DNA of 64,000 nucleotides, from positions 8,603,869-8,667,868 of the forward strand of contig NZ_JAGRPV010000001.1 in assembly GCF_030014955.1 (NCBI RefSeq). The letters run 5' to 3'. How positions within the stretch are numbered: the first letter of the stretch is position 1; each line of letters opens with the position of its first letter. This document shows, one piece after another, positions 7,918-16,697 of this stretch. Position numbers and translations under genes: made by a program. The notes below the pieces were generated by a model. That model was not told the DNA's origin. It searched no databases and saw only the letters and a list, made by a program, of their open reading frames with translations. The stretch is from Cohnella hashimotonis (GTDB lineage: Bacteria > Bacillota > Bacilli > Paenibacillales > Paenibacillaceae).

Positions 7918-9705
7918 GTGATCGCTTTGCGCAGCCTTAGACGTCTATATGCGGACGCGAAGCTGAGGACGAAGTTCCTGCTCGCGTTTACGGTTATCGT
8001 CATGATTACGGTATCGCTCATCAGCGGCATCAACTACTTCGTGTCGCTCGGCGTCATCAAGCGCAACTCGGGCGAATTTTCGCAATATCTGATCGGCCAG
8101 ATCGGCATCAACGTCGACAAGCTGACGACGGACGTCGAGCAGGCGGCCTTCCAGCAGTTCCGCAACTCCTCGCTCAGCCAGACGCTCAGCCGGGAGCCGG
8201 ACAGCGAAGCGGAGGCGTATGCGCGGAACCGGTACATCAACGATTTTCTGAGCGACCTCTTGTTCTTCGAAGACTACTACCGGTCCGTCTCCATTCTGGA
8301 CGCCGCGGGACGGCCGTATTCCATCAAGCGCAAGGCCGTGAAGGACAGCGAGGACCTGATGGCGCGGATCGATCTGGCGCAGGTCCGGGAGATGCGCGGC
8401 AGGGCGCTATGGTTCAGGGACGGCGACGATACCCTCTACATGGCGAAGGCGCTGTACGACATCGAGACGTCGAGCTATGTGGGGGTCATCGCGATCGGCC
8501 TGGAGAGCGACTACGTCGGCGAGATCTTGGCGAACGTCAAGAATCTGATGGACGGGGACGTTCTTATCCTCAACGAGTTCGATCAACTGTTCGTCTCGGG
8601 CGCGCTCAGCGGCGCCGCCGAGCATTATCTCGACCAGAACCTGTACTTGTCGGGCAAGGCCAAGAGCGACTTCGAGTACGGCGGCAAGCATTATATCTCG
8701 AGCGTCCTGTCCACGGATTACGACAAGTGGAAAATCGTGCAGATCATCGACGTGGGCCGTCTCACGCGCGGGACCGAGAGTCTCAAGTACTGGACGATCG
8801 GCACGCTGCTGGCCGCGCTGCTGCTCGCTTTTCTCATGGCCGCCCGAATCTCCAAGAGTATCACCGCGAACATCCGCTTGCTGCTTCACAGCATGTCCAA
8901 GTTCACGCTCGACTCCAAGCATGAGATCATCGTCCCCCGCAGCCGCGACGAGGTGGGCATGTTGGCCGCCAGGTTCAACTCGATGGCCGAGAAGATCGAC
9001 GATCTGTTCCACTCGGTCTATCGCGAGAAGATGCTCGTCCAGCAGGCCGAGTACCGTTCGCTGCAGCTCGATTACAAGGCGCTTCAGGCGCAGATGAACC
9101 CCCACTTCCTGTACAACACGCTCGAGACGATCTACAGCATGGCCAAGCTCAAGGGCGAGGAGGAGATCGGCGAGCTGATCTACCTGCTCGGCAGGCTGCT
9201 GCGCGAGAGTCTGGGCAAAAAAGGCGACGATATCACGCTCGGCGAGGAGCTCGAGTTCGTCGGCAGATACCTCGCCATTCACCAGATCATCTACGGGGAC
9301 CGGATCGAAGTACGGATCGACGACGACCCGGCGCTGGCGGATTGCCGCGTCCCGAAGTTTATCCTCCAGCCGCTCGCCGAGAACGCAATCGTGCACGGCA
9401 TCGAGGAAAAGCCGGGCAAGGCGCTCATTCGCATCGCCTGTCGGGCGGAGCACGGGGATCTCGTGCTCGAAGTGTCCGACAACGGCGTGGGCATGGAGCG
9501 GGAAAAGGTGGAGCGGCTGCTCCGTCCCGAGCTGTACGGCGAAGCGGGCGAAGGCTCCGGCAAGCACACCAATGTCGGCGTCATCAGCGTGCACAAGCGC
9601 ATCCGGATTCTGCACGGCGATGCCTACGGACTTTCTATCGCGAGCCGCCCGGGCGAAGGGACGACCGTCACCGTCAGGCTGCCGGCCGTGCGGCGGGAAG
9701 AGTAG
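7918..9705 (+). CDS. YesM-type sensor histidine kinase
   Basis: A 595-residue membrane kinase starting at the GTG at 7918. A transmembrane helix at about residues 20-42 is followed by an extracellular sensor region of about 240 residues. A second helix (about 290-310) leads into a HAMP domain. The His_kinase domain has phospho-acceptor H396 in MNPHFLYNTL. The ATPase domain carries FILQPLAENAIVHG (N box) and VSDNGVGM (G box). It should phosphorylate the regulator at 5147, from which it is separated only by the GH88/105 gene. The ligand is probably an oligosaccharide or a binding protein carrying it. Confidence 0.93.
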   Translation: MIALRSLRRLYADAKLRTKFLLAFTVIVMITVSLISGINYFVSLGVIKRNSGEFSQYLIGQIGINVDKLTTDVEQAAFQQFRNSSLSQTLSREPDSEAEAYARNRYINDFLSDLLFFEDYYRSVSILDAAGRPYSIKRKAVKDSEDLMARIDLAQVREMRGRALWFRDGDDTLYMAKALYDIETSSYVGVIAIGLESDYVGEILANVKNLMDGDVLILNEFDQLFVSGALSGAAEHYLDQNLYLSGKAKSDFEYGGKHYISSVLSTDYDKWKIVQIIDVGRLTRGTESLKYWTIGTLLAALLLAFLMAARISKSITANIRLLLHSMSKFTLDSKHEIIVPRSRDEVGMLAARFNSMAEKIDDLFHSVYREKMLVQQAEYRSLQLDYKALQAQMNPHFLYNTLETIYSMAKLKGEEEIGELIYLLGRLLRESLGKKGDDITLGEELEFVGRYLAIHQIIYGDRIEVRIDDDPALADCRVPKFILQPLAENAIVHGIEEKPGKALIRIACRAEHGDLVLEVSDNGVGMEREKVERLLRPELYGEAGEGSGKHTNVGVISVHKRIRILHGDAYGLSIASRPGEGTTVTVRLPAVRREE

Positions 9706-9739
9706 GAGTGGACGGGTCTAACCCGCTCGTCCACATGGC

Positions 9740-10476
9740 GATAAGCGCATTTGGGCGCTATCGTCCCCATCTGGCAGCTCAACCGCCCGGCGATAAGCGC
9801 ATTTGGGCGCTATCGTCCCCATCTGGCAGCTCAACCGCCCGGCGATAAGCGCATTTGGGCGCTATCGTCTCCATCTGGCAGTTCAACCGCCCGGCGATAA
9901 GCGCATTTGGGCGCTATCGTCCCCATCTGGCAGCTCAACTGCCCGGCGATAAGCGCATTTGGGCGCTATCGTCCCCATCTGGCAGCTCAACCGCCCGGCG
10001 ATAAGCGCATTTGGGCACTATCGTCCCCATCTGGCAGCTCAACCGCCCGGCGATAAGCGCATTTGGGCGCTATCGGACCCATCTGGCAGTTCAACCGCCC
10101 GGCGATAAGCGCATTTGGGCGCTATCGTCCCCATCTGGCAGCTCAACCGCCCGGCGATAAGCGCATTTGGGCGCTATCGGACCCATCTGGCAGCTCAACT
10201 GCCCGGCGATAAGCGCATTTGGGCGCTATCGTCCCCATCAAACCGCTCAACAGCCCGGCGATAAGCGCATTTGGGCGCTATCGGACCCATCAAACCGCTC
10301 AAATGCCCGGAGATAAGCGCATTTGGGCGCTATCGTCCCCATCTGGCAGCTCAACCGCCCGGCGATAAGCGCATTTGGGCGCTATCGTCCCCATCAAACC
10401 GCTCAACTGCCCGGCGATAAGCGCATTTGGGCGCTATCGTCCCCATCTGGCAGCTCAACCGCCCGGCGATAAGCGC
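9740..10476. repeat. 52-bp tandem repeat array (14 units plus partial)
   Basis: ATAAGCGC recurs at 9741, 9793, 9845 and so on to 10469, exactly every 52 bp. Each unit has the near-palindrome GATAAGCGC, a 6-base spacer, then GCGCTATC, followed by a 29-base linker (CCCCATCTGGCAGCTCAACCGCCC and variants). A few units have the linker variant CATCAAACCGCTCAA. It lies between the kinase stop and the lyase gene. From 10477 to 10755 there is no further feature except the lyase gene's ribosome binding site AAGGAG at 10742. Confidence 0.93.
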
Positions 10477-10755
10477 AATAAGGCATTAACGGATGCGCCT
10501 GATCGCGCACTGATCCCAATCGGCCTGTCCCCCTCTTTTCAAAAACGAATCAATGGTCCCCGCTCCGACGCCGCAACATCAAAATAGCTAATATAATCGC
10601 AAAATCACCCCATAGTAAGCGCTTCCGCCAATTGCGAAAATAAGCTTGCGCAGACGCGGCCCCGAGCCCGCCCCGCCACCGCCGCGGAGCGGCCCGGGGC
10701 CGCGCCTGTCGAATCGGCCTTGCCGGACGCAAGGCTACGCGAAGGAGTGCAGCAG

Positions 10756-12648
10756 ATGACGAACCGCACGAAGAAGATGGTGAAGGACTGGCAGGCGGTA
10801 AGGGACAAGATCGCGAACTTCGATTGGGCCCGGGGGATCGTGGAGGGCTTCAAGCCGGATACGGACTGGTGGGTCGCCCATTATGCCGACGACGCCTCGC
10901 GGATCGCGGGGTGGGGACACCATTACTTTTGCGACAAATGCTTCGCCGCGCTGATATTCGATCCCGGCAAGCCCGGCGAACACCGCTGCAGCGGCTGCGG
11001 CGAGCTCCGGGTCGCTCAGGAAGCCGACGATGCCTGGTGCTATATATACAGAACCTCGGCTTGCACCCAAGTGTTTCACGCGGCCGTGCTTTACAACCTG
11101 TACGGCGACCCGGCCTATCTTGCGTTTATCCGCAAGGTGCTCGGCTTCCTGTGCGACAACTATGGCAGCTTCGAAGTGCGCACGCCTCCCGGTCAGGAGG
11201 GCAAGTTCACCGGCTGCGACCTGACGGACGGCGTGGCCGTCATTTGGCTGCTCAACGGCATGGAACTGATCAAGGATGCATTCACGGACGAAGAGATGGA
11301 GCATTACAAGCAGACCTTTTTCATTCCCGAGGCGGCCTTCCTCATCGAGAAGGTGGGGGTGACGCCCAACATCATCTGCTGGATGAAAGCGGCGGCGGGC
11401 ATGATCGGCCTGTTTTTCGGCGAAACGATCTGGTGCGAACGGGCCGCCGAAGGCGAGCACGGCATCAAGCGGAAGCTGGCGGAGGGCTTGCTGCCCGAGG
11501 GCTTCTGGTACGAGGCTTCCTTCCACTACCACTTCTACTGCGCCGAAGGGATGACCTATTACCTGGCGTTTTGCAAATTGTACGGCTACGAATTCCCGAT
11601 CCTCGAGGACGCGCTGCTGCGGATGTATCGGTATCCGGTCAAGTATGCCTTCGCGAGCGGCGAGTTTCCGAATCCGAACGACGGCTGGCCGCTGCTGCGG
11701 TTCGGCAACTACGCCCACCAGTACGAATGGATCCGCGCCGTACAGGATGAAGTGCCGTTCCGTTACGCGCTGTCGCGCAGCTACGACGAGCCGAACAAGG
11801 CGCATCCCGGCGCCAATATCGGCGGTCTCGCGCGGCTGCTGTTCGGTCGGGACTGGGAAAACGAGCGCTTCGACGAAGTGCCGGCGGGGAGCGGCCTTCC
11901 GGACGGAATCTCCCGCTACGACAAGGATATTTACTTTGCTCAGCTGCATGCCGGGGAGGCGTCGGTTTTTCTCAAGTACGGCTATGTCATCGAGGGGCAT
12001 GCGCATGCGGACATCATGAACTTCGAGCTGTTCGTGAAAGACGAGATCGTGTCGCGGGACCCTTCCAACAGCGGGTACGGATCGGCACTCTTCAGGGAGT
12101 GGCAGCGCAAGACGATCGCGCACAACTCGCTGATGGTCGACCGGCGCAACCAACCGAACCGCCCGAACGGCCGCATGGACCGGTTCGATGCGCAGCGCAA
12201 CCTGTGCGCGGTATCCGCGGACGACGTATACCCGGGCATCGGATTTGCGCGTACGCTGCGGCTGGAGGCGGACCGGCTGCACGACGAGTTCGAGGTCAAG
12301 CCCGCTGCAGGGCACGAAGGCGTGCACGAATTCGACTGGCTGTTCCACTGCGCGGGCGAGTTCAGCTCTACGCTTGCATTCGCACCCTGCGAGCCGCCGG
12401 GCGTCGAGGACGGCTATTCGCTCATGCTGGAGACGGCGCGCTGCGACGTCGACGGCGACTGGGAGGCGGTGTGGACGCTCGCCGACAAACAGGTCACGCT
12501 CCGGATGACGGGCGCGGCCGGCACCTCCGTCTACCTGTTCAAGGGCTATGAGCATCGGCTCGACAAGCTCCGCTGGGGCGTGCTGGTCCGGCGGACGGGC
12601 CGGGAAGCGAAGTATCGGGCGACGTATAGCTGGCAGACTGAAGATTAA
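10756..12648 (+). CDS. Heparinase II/III-family polysaccharide lyase-like protein
   Basis: A 630-residue protein starting at the ATG at 10756 after AAGGAG. The N-terminal half looks like the (alpha/alpha) toroid of alginate, heparin and related lyases. It carries four cysteines in two CxxC pairs (C59, C62, C78, C81), suggesting a small zinc ribbon. At about residue 415 the heparinase II/III C-terminal signature GHAHADIMNFELF begins a beta-sandwich region, followed by RDPSNSGYGS and a conserved AHNS. No signal peptide is seen, so it probably acts on imported oligosaccharides. Its likely product, an unsaturated uronide, would suit the GH88/105 enzyme at 14530. The exact PL family and polymer are unknown. 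Confidence 0.78.
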   Translation: MTNRTKKMVKDWQAVRDKIANFDWARGIVEGFKPDTDWWVAHYADDASRIAGWGHHYFCDKCFAALIFDPGKPGEHRCSGCGELRVAQEADDAWCYIYRTSACTQVFHAAVLYNLYGDPAYLAFIRKVLGFLCDNYGSFEVRTPPGQEGKFTGCDLTDGVAVIWLLNGMELIKDAFTDEEMEHYKQTFFIPEAAFLIEKVGVTPNIICWMKAAAGMIGLFFGETIWCERAAEGEHGIKRKLAEGLLPEGFWYEASFHYHFYCAEGMTYYLAFCKLYGYEFPILEDALLRMYRYPVKYAFASGEFPNPNDGWPLLRFGNYAHQYEWIRAVQDEVPFRYALSRSYDEPNKAHPGANIGGLARLLFGRDWENERFDEVPAGSGLPDGISRYDKDIYFAQLHAGEASVFLKYGYVIEGHAHADIMNFELFVKDEIVSRDPSNSGYGSALFREWQRKTIAHNSLMVDRRNQPNRPNGRMDRFDAQRNLCAVSADDVYPGIGFARTLRLEADRLHDEFEVKPAAGHEGVHEFDWLFHCAGEFSSTLAFAPCEPPGVEDGYSLMLETARCDVDGDWEAVWTLADKQVTLRMTGAAGTSVYLFKGYEHRLDKLRWGVLVRRTGREAKYRATYSWQTED

Positions 12649-12820
12649 AGATGAGCTGCCCGCACCGCTGACGGGATAGGTACAAGGGCGTGTTCCGCGG
12701 CGTTTGAACAGTATCCCCTTCAGTCAGGAACCGAGGCGGCGCAAGGGTTTGGAGGCCACGGCAGCAGAAATCTGCGGCATTAGGCTACGCTTGCAATCGC
12801 TGTAATGCTGCAGGTAGCTT

Positions 12821-12965
12821 CAGCCGTCGTCGGATCGCTATAAGCGCAAAATTTTCCTCTGCAGTCCGCCTCAGCCGCTGTCGGATCGCTCTAAGAGCAA
12901 AGTTTACCGCTACAGTCCGCCTCAGCCTTCGCGGAGCCGCTGTACGCAAAATTGCGCTCTATTTC
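12821..12965. repeat. Degenerate 51-bp tandem repeat (three units)
   Basis: CAGCC begins units at 12821, 12872 and 12923, a 51-bp step. Unit two contains the dyad GCTCTAAGAGC, unit one the degenerate GCTATAAGCGC. The rest of the 12649-13146 gap shows no gene I can support; the frame upstream of 13147 is open but lacks a ribosome binding site. Confidence 0.7.
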
Positions 12966-13146
12966 TAAACGACTCATCACTCGGTTGAGACGTAAGCGAG
13001 CTTTGCGAGGTTGCGCGGCAACGCGAAAATGCCCGCACCTGTGCGAAGGGGATACCGTTAAAACGGGCGGCGGCAGGCTGTGGGGCACGGCGGGCATGCG
13101 ACGCGAAACATGGTTACTCAAACTGACCGAGACAGGGGCGAAGGAA

Positions 13147-14478
13147 ATGAACGAGGTTACTGGAGGAGGACGGGGAGCGAAGCCGAACGCCGGGAGAGGC
13201 GAGCGGCAGGACCTGAGCGAACGGGATACGATTGTGCCCGGCGCCGGCGAATCGCTTTCAAACGAGGAGCTTGCCCCTGGCGAGCCGCTCCCGCCCGGGT
13301 CGCCCCCGGCCAAGCCGTCCTCACTCAAGCCGACGCTTAGCAAGCAGGACATTTGCCTGCATCTCGGCGACGACTACGACCGTCATCTCGGCGCGATCGT
13401 GCCGCCGATTTTTCAGAATACGCTGTTCACGCGCAAGACGACGAACCATGGCTACACCTACACCCGCGTCGCCAATCCGACGACCGAGATCGCGGAGCGG
13501 AAGATCGCGGCGCTGGAGGGGGCGGAGGCGGCTCGCTGCTTCTCCTCGGGCATGGCGGCGATCTCCGCCGCGCTCATGAGCGTCATGGAGAAGGACTGCC
13601 ATATCGTCTGCCCGCTGAACGTGTATCCGCCGGTCAAGGGATTTCTCGACGTTTACATGAAGCGGTTCGGCGTGGAAACGACGTTCGTATCGGGCACCGA
13701 CGTCGGCGAGATCGAGGCCGCGCTCCGCCCGAATACGCGGGCGATCTACCTGGAGACGCCGCTGTCGAACGTGTTCACGCTGCAGGACCTGCGCGCGATC
13801 GCGGCGCTGGCGAAGGCGCATGGCGCGACGACGATCGCGGACAACACGTGGGCGACGCCGCTGTACCAGAATCCGATCGCCTTCGGGATCGATATCGTCG
13901 TGCACTCCGCGACCAAGTATATGGGCGGGCACAGCGATATTCTGGCGGGCGTCATGGTAGGCAGCCTGGCGCGGATGGAGCGCGTGACGCACGAAGAGCG
14001 AGGCCTGTTCGGCGCGGCGATGGATCCGCATCAGGCGTGGCTGCTCATCCGGGGGCTGCGCACGCTGCCGCTGCGGATGAAGCAGCATCAGGAGAGCGCG
14101 ATGCGGATCGCCGCGCATCTCGAGGCGCACCCGCTCGTGGAGCGGGTGCTCTATCCGGGCCTGCCGAGCCATCCGCAGCATGCGCTGGCCCGCAGCCAAA
14201 TGAGCGGCTGCGCCGGCCTGCTCAGCTTCGTGCCGCGGGGCGCGCGGGAGCAGATCGTCGGCTTCGTCAAAGGCTTGGCTTTGTTCGAGGAGGGGCCGAG
14301 CTGGGGCGGCTTCGAGAGCCTGGTCAACACGCCGGGACTCGGCATCGACGAGGAGACGTCGCTGCGGACGGGGATGCCGCAGCGGCTCGTCCGTCTCTCG
14401 ATCGGGCTGGAGGACGCGGACGCATTGACGGCCGATATCGATCAAGCCTTGGCAGGTATGCTCCGTGGGCGGGCCTAA
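13147..14478 (+). CDS. Cys/Met-metabolism PLP-dependent enzyme (cystathionine gamma-synthase/lyase type)
   Basis: A fold-type I PLP enzyme. The catalytic core starts near residue 63 (KQDICLHLGDDYDRHLGA) and runs to the end. It has the YTYTRVANPTTE motif, the SSGMAAI phosphate-binding turn, and Schiff-base lysine K257 in HSATKYMGGHSD. The family includes cystathionine gamma-synthase, cystathionine lyases and methionine gamma-lyase; which applies cannot be read here. The start is uncertain: the frame is open to 12952, and the ATG at 13147 has only an abutting AAGGAA. The first 60 residues are an unusual Gly/Pro/Glu-rich extension. Its place inside a polysaccharide block is odd. Confidence 0.82.
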   Translation: MNEVTGGGRGAKPNAGRGERQDLSERDTIVPGAGESLSNEELAPGEPLPPGSPPAKPSSLKPTLSKQDICLHLGDDYDRHLGAIVPPIFQNTLFTRKTTNHGYTYTRVANPTTEIAERKIAALEGAEAARCFSSGMAAISAALMSVMEKDCHIVCPLNVYPPVKGFLDVYMKRFGVETTFVSGTDVGEIEAALRPNTRAIYLETPLSNVFTLQDLRAIAALAKAHGATTIADNTWATPLYQNPIAFGIDIVVHSATKYMGGHSDILAGVMVGSLARMERVTHEERGLFGAAMDPHQAWLLIRGLRTLPLRMKQHQESAMRIAAHLEAHPLVERVLYPGLPSHPQHALARSQMSGCAGLLSFVPRGAREQIVGFVKGLALFEEGPSWGGFESLVNTPGLGIDEETSLRTGMPQRLVRLSIGLEDADALTADIDQALAGMLRGRA

Positions 14479-14529
14479 GGCCTAATTTCAACATACAGAC
14501 CTACAAACATCCAAACGGGAGTGGAAGCC

Positions 14530-15621
14530 ATGATTGCACGGCAGCTAGACAGGCAGGAGGCGCAAGCGCTGATCGAGCGGGTCATCGCGGGCATGCGGGG
14601 ACTGAAGGTGGCGATTCAGGAGGATACGGCTGACAGCATCATCTCGATGGACGTGTGGGACTGGTCGCAGGGCGTGGGGTTGTTTTCCCTCTACCTGTAT
14701 TACAAGGAAACCGGCGACCCCGGCCTGCTCGATTATCTGACGTCCTGGTTCGACCGCCATCTCGAGCGCGGACTGCCCGGAAAAAACGTGAATACCATGT
14801 GCCCGCTGCTCACCCTCAGCTACCTTTACGAGGAGACCGGCAAGGCGGATTATCTAAAAGTCTGCGAGGAATGGGCCGACTATGCGGCCGTCCGTATGCC
14901 CCGCACGCCGGAGTCCGGCATCGCCCATACGGCGGTGGACAGCCCGAACGAGGGCGAGCTGTGGGACGACACGCTGTACATGACGGTGCTGTTCCTCGGG
15001 CGCATGGGCGTCCTGCTGAAGCGCGAAGACTACGTGGAGGAGAGCGTGCGGCAGTTTCTCGTGCATCTGAAATATTTGACGGATACGGAGACCGGCCTGT
15101 TTTTCCACGGCTGGACGTTCAAGGAGAATCATAACTTCGCCCGGGCGCGCTGGGGGCGCGGTAACGCCTGGTACACGGCCGGCCTGGTCGACTACCTGGA
15201 TATCGTGGATGTATCGCCGGGCGTGCGGCGCTTCCTGCTGTCGTCGCTCGAGCGGCAGGCGGCCAAGCTGACGGAGCTTCAGGAGCCGTCCGGCATGTGG
15301 CGAACGCTGCTCGACGATCCGTCCTCGTACGAGGAGACGTCGGCGACGGCGGGCTTCGCCTACGGGCTGCTCAAGGCGGTGCGCAAAGGGTATCTGGGCG
15401 CGCGGTACAAAGAGCCGGGCCTGCGCGCGCTGCAAGCCGTCGTCGGACGGATCGACGCGGACGGCGCCGTGCAGGACGTATCCTACGGCACGCGAATGGG
15501 GCACACGCTGGACCTTTACAGGCAGATTCCCCGCTGTCCGATGCCTTACGGCCAATCGATGGCGCTGCTCATGCTGGCCGAGAGTCTCAAGCATGCGGCC
15601 GAACCGGTGCAAGAAATCTAA
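14530..15621 (+). CDS. GH88/GH105 family unsaturated uronyl hydrolase
   Basis: A 363-residue cytoplasmic enzyme starting at the ATG at 14530, with ACGGGAG upstream. It shares long runs with the protein at 6823, including WDWSQGVGLFSLYLYY and SVRQFLVHLKYLTD. Unlike that copy it keeps the aspartate pair in ELWDDTLYM; D147 matches the catalytic Asp of the YteR family as I recall it. Family members hydrate the double bond of a lyase-generated non-reducing uronic acid and release it. The upstream lyase and downstream importer suggest it acts on imported unsaturated oligosaccharides. The two copies look like paralogues within one locus. Confidence 0.9.
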   Translation: MIARQLDRQEAQALIERVIAGMRGLKVAIQEDTADSIISMDVWDWSQGVGLFSLYLYYKETGDPGLLDYLTSWFDRHLERGLPGKNVNTMCPLLTLSYLYEETGKADYLKVCEEWADYAAVRMPRTPESGIAHTAVDSPNEGELWDDTLYMTVLFLGRMGVLLKREDYVEESVRQFLVHLKYLTDTETGLFFHGWTFKENHNFARARWGRGNAWYTAGLVDYLDIVDVSPGVRRFLLSSLERQAAKLTELQEPSGMWRTLLDDPSSYEETSATAGFAYGLLKAVRKGYLGARYKEPGLRALQAVVGRIDADGAVQDVSYGTRMGHTLDLYRQIPRCPMPYGQSMALLMLAESLKHAAEPVQEI

Positions 15622-15643
15622 TAAAACGTCCAATTTTCCGCAT

Positions 15644-15658
15644 TTAAAACGCTTACAA
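15644..15658 (-). promoter_or_regulatory. cre-like site before ABC importer
   Basis: Read on the minus strand, TTGTAAGCGTTTTAA matches the catabolite-responsive consensus WTGNAANCGNWNNCW with one mismatch. It lies 146 bp before the first permease gene and could place the importer under CcpA or another LacI-type protein. Confidence 0.4.
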
Positions 15659-15672
15659 ACCCCTCTACACTA

Positions 15673-15757
15673 AAATCAGCAACATCGACAAGACCAGCAT
15701 CATCGACAAGACCAGCATCATCGGCAAGACCAGCATTATCGGCAAGACCAGCCACAT
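15673..15757. repeat. 18-bp tandem repeat upstream of permease
   Basis: AAGACCAGCATCATCGRC repeats with AGACC at 15691, 15709, 15727 and 15745. The steps are multiples of three and the frame is open into the permease gene, but no start codon precedes it. It is probably untranslated leader. Confidence 0.7.
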
Positions 15758-15803
15758 CTTAAGCCGCCGAACGCTTCGGCATTTCGCAGGGAGGGAGCGG
15801 ACC

Positions 15804-16697
15804 GTGAAGGAATGGAAAAAAAACTATGATCTCTATTTGCTCCTCGTGCCGGCCGCCGTCTTTTTCATCGTTTTCGCCTACGTCCCGATGGGCGGGCTCG
15901 TCATCGCCTTCAAGGACTACAATCTGTTCCGGGGCCTCTGGGGCAGCGATTGGTCGGGACTCGCCAACTTTCGGGAAATGTTCTCGATCCCCGAGTTTTT
16001 CCGGATCACGCGCAATACACTGCTGCTGAATCTGCTCGGGCTGATCGTCTGCTTTCCGGCGCCGATCCTGCTCGCGCTCATGCTAAACGAGGTGCGGTCC
16101 CGGTCGCTCAAGAAAATATCGCAGTCGATGCTTTATCTGCCCCACTTCATGTCCTGGATCGTGCTCGGCGGCATCGTGTACGCGGTGCTGTCGCCGAAGT
16201 ACGGCGTCATCAATCAGATTCTTCGCTGGCTGGGCATGAAGGAAATCTACTTCATGGCGGACCAGACGTGGTGGATCATCACCTACACGCTGTCGGCCGT
16301 CTGGCAGAGCGCGGGCTGGGGGACGATCATCTACCTGGCGGCGATCACGGCGATCGATCCGGCGCTGTACGAGGCCGCGTCCATCGACGGCGCGGGCCGC
16401 ATCCGCAAGATCGCCAGCGTCACGCTGCCGAGCATCATGCCGACGATCGTCATCCTGTTCATCCTCGCCGTCGGCAACATGGTGTCGATCGGCATCGAGC
16501 AGCCGCTCGCGCTGGCCAATTCGGTCGTCAGCAACGTATCCGAGGTGATCAGCACGTACGTGTACCGCGTCGGCATCAAGCAGGGCGAATTCGGGCTGAC
16601 GACGGCGGTCGGCATGGTGCAGTCGGTCATTAATCTATGCCTTGTCGTCGCGGCCAATCATTTTGCGAAAAGGGCGGGAGGCGAGGGACTATGGTAG
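15804..16697 (+). CDS. Sugar ABC transporter permease, LplB type
   Basis: A 297-residue inner-membrane permease starting at the GTG at 15804 after GGGAGGGAG. About six transmembrane helices are visible, beginning LYLLLVPAAVFFIVFAYVPM. The ABC contact loop is EAASIDGAGRIRKIASVTLP at about residues 190-210. This class imports oligosaccharides or modified sugars with a YtcP-type partner, which follows with a 7-bp overlap at 16691. No ATPase gene is present in the operon; relatives use a shared MsmX ATPase. Confidence 0.93.
   Translation: MKEWKKNYDLYLLLVPAAVFFIVFAYVPMGGLVIAFKDYNLFRGLWGSDWSGLANFREMFSIPEFFRITRNTLLLNLLGLIVCFPAPILLALMLNEVRSRSLKKISQSMLYLPHFMSWIVLGGIVYAVLSPKYGVINQILRWLGMKEIYFMADQTWWIITYTLSAVWQSAGWGTIIYLAAITAIDPALYEAASIDGAGRIRKIASVTLPSIMPTIVILFILAVGNMVSIGIEQPLALANSVVSNVSEVISTYVYRVGIKQGEFGLTTAVGMVQSVINLCLVVAANHFAKRAGGEGLW

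Noticed and set aside
9740..10476. CRISPR array
   Set aside because: The whole 52-bp unit repeats, with no unique spacers between conserved repeats, and no cas genes are nearby. The same applies to the arrays at 1, 25916 and 44880.
15675..15803. In-frame N-terminal extension of the first permease with an 18-bp repeat
   Set aside because: The frame is open, but there is no ATG, GTG or TTG upstream of the repeat and the GTG at 15804 has a good ribosome binding site.
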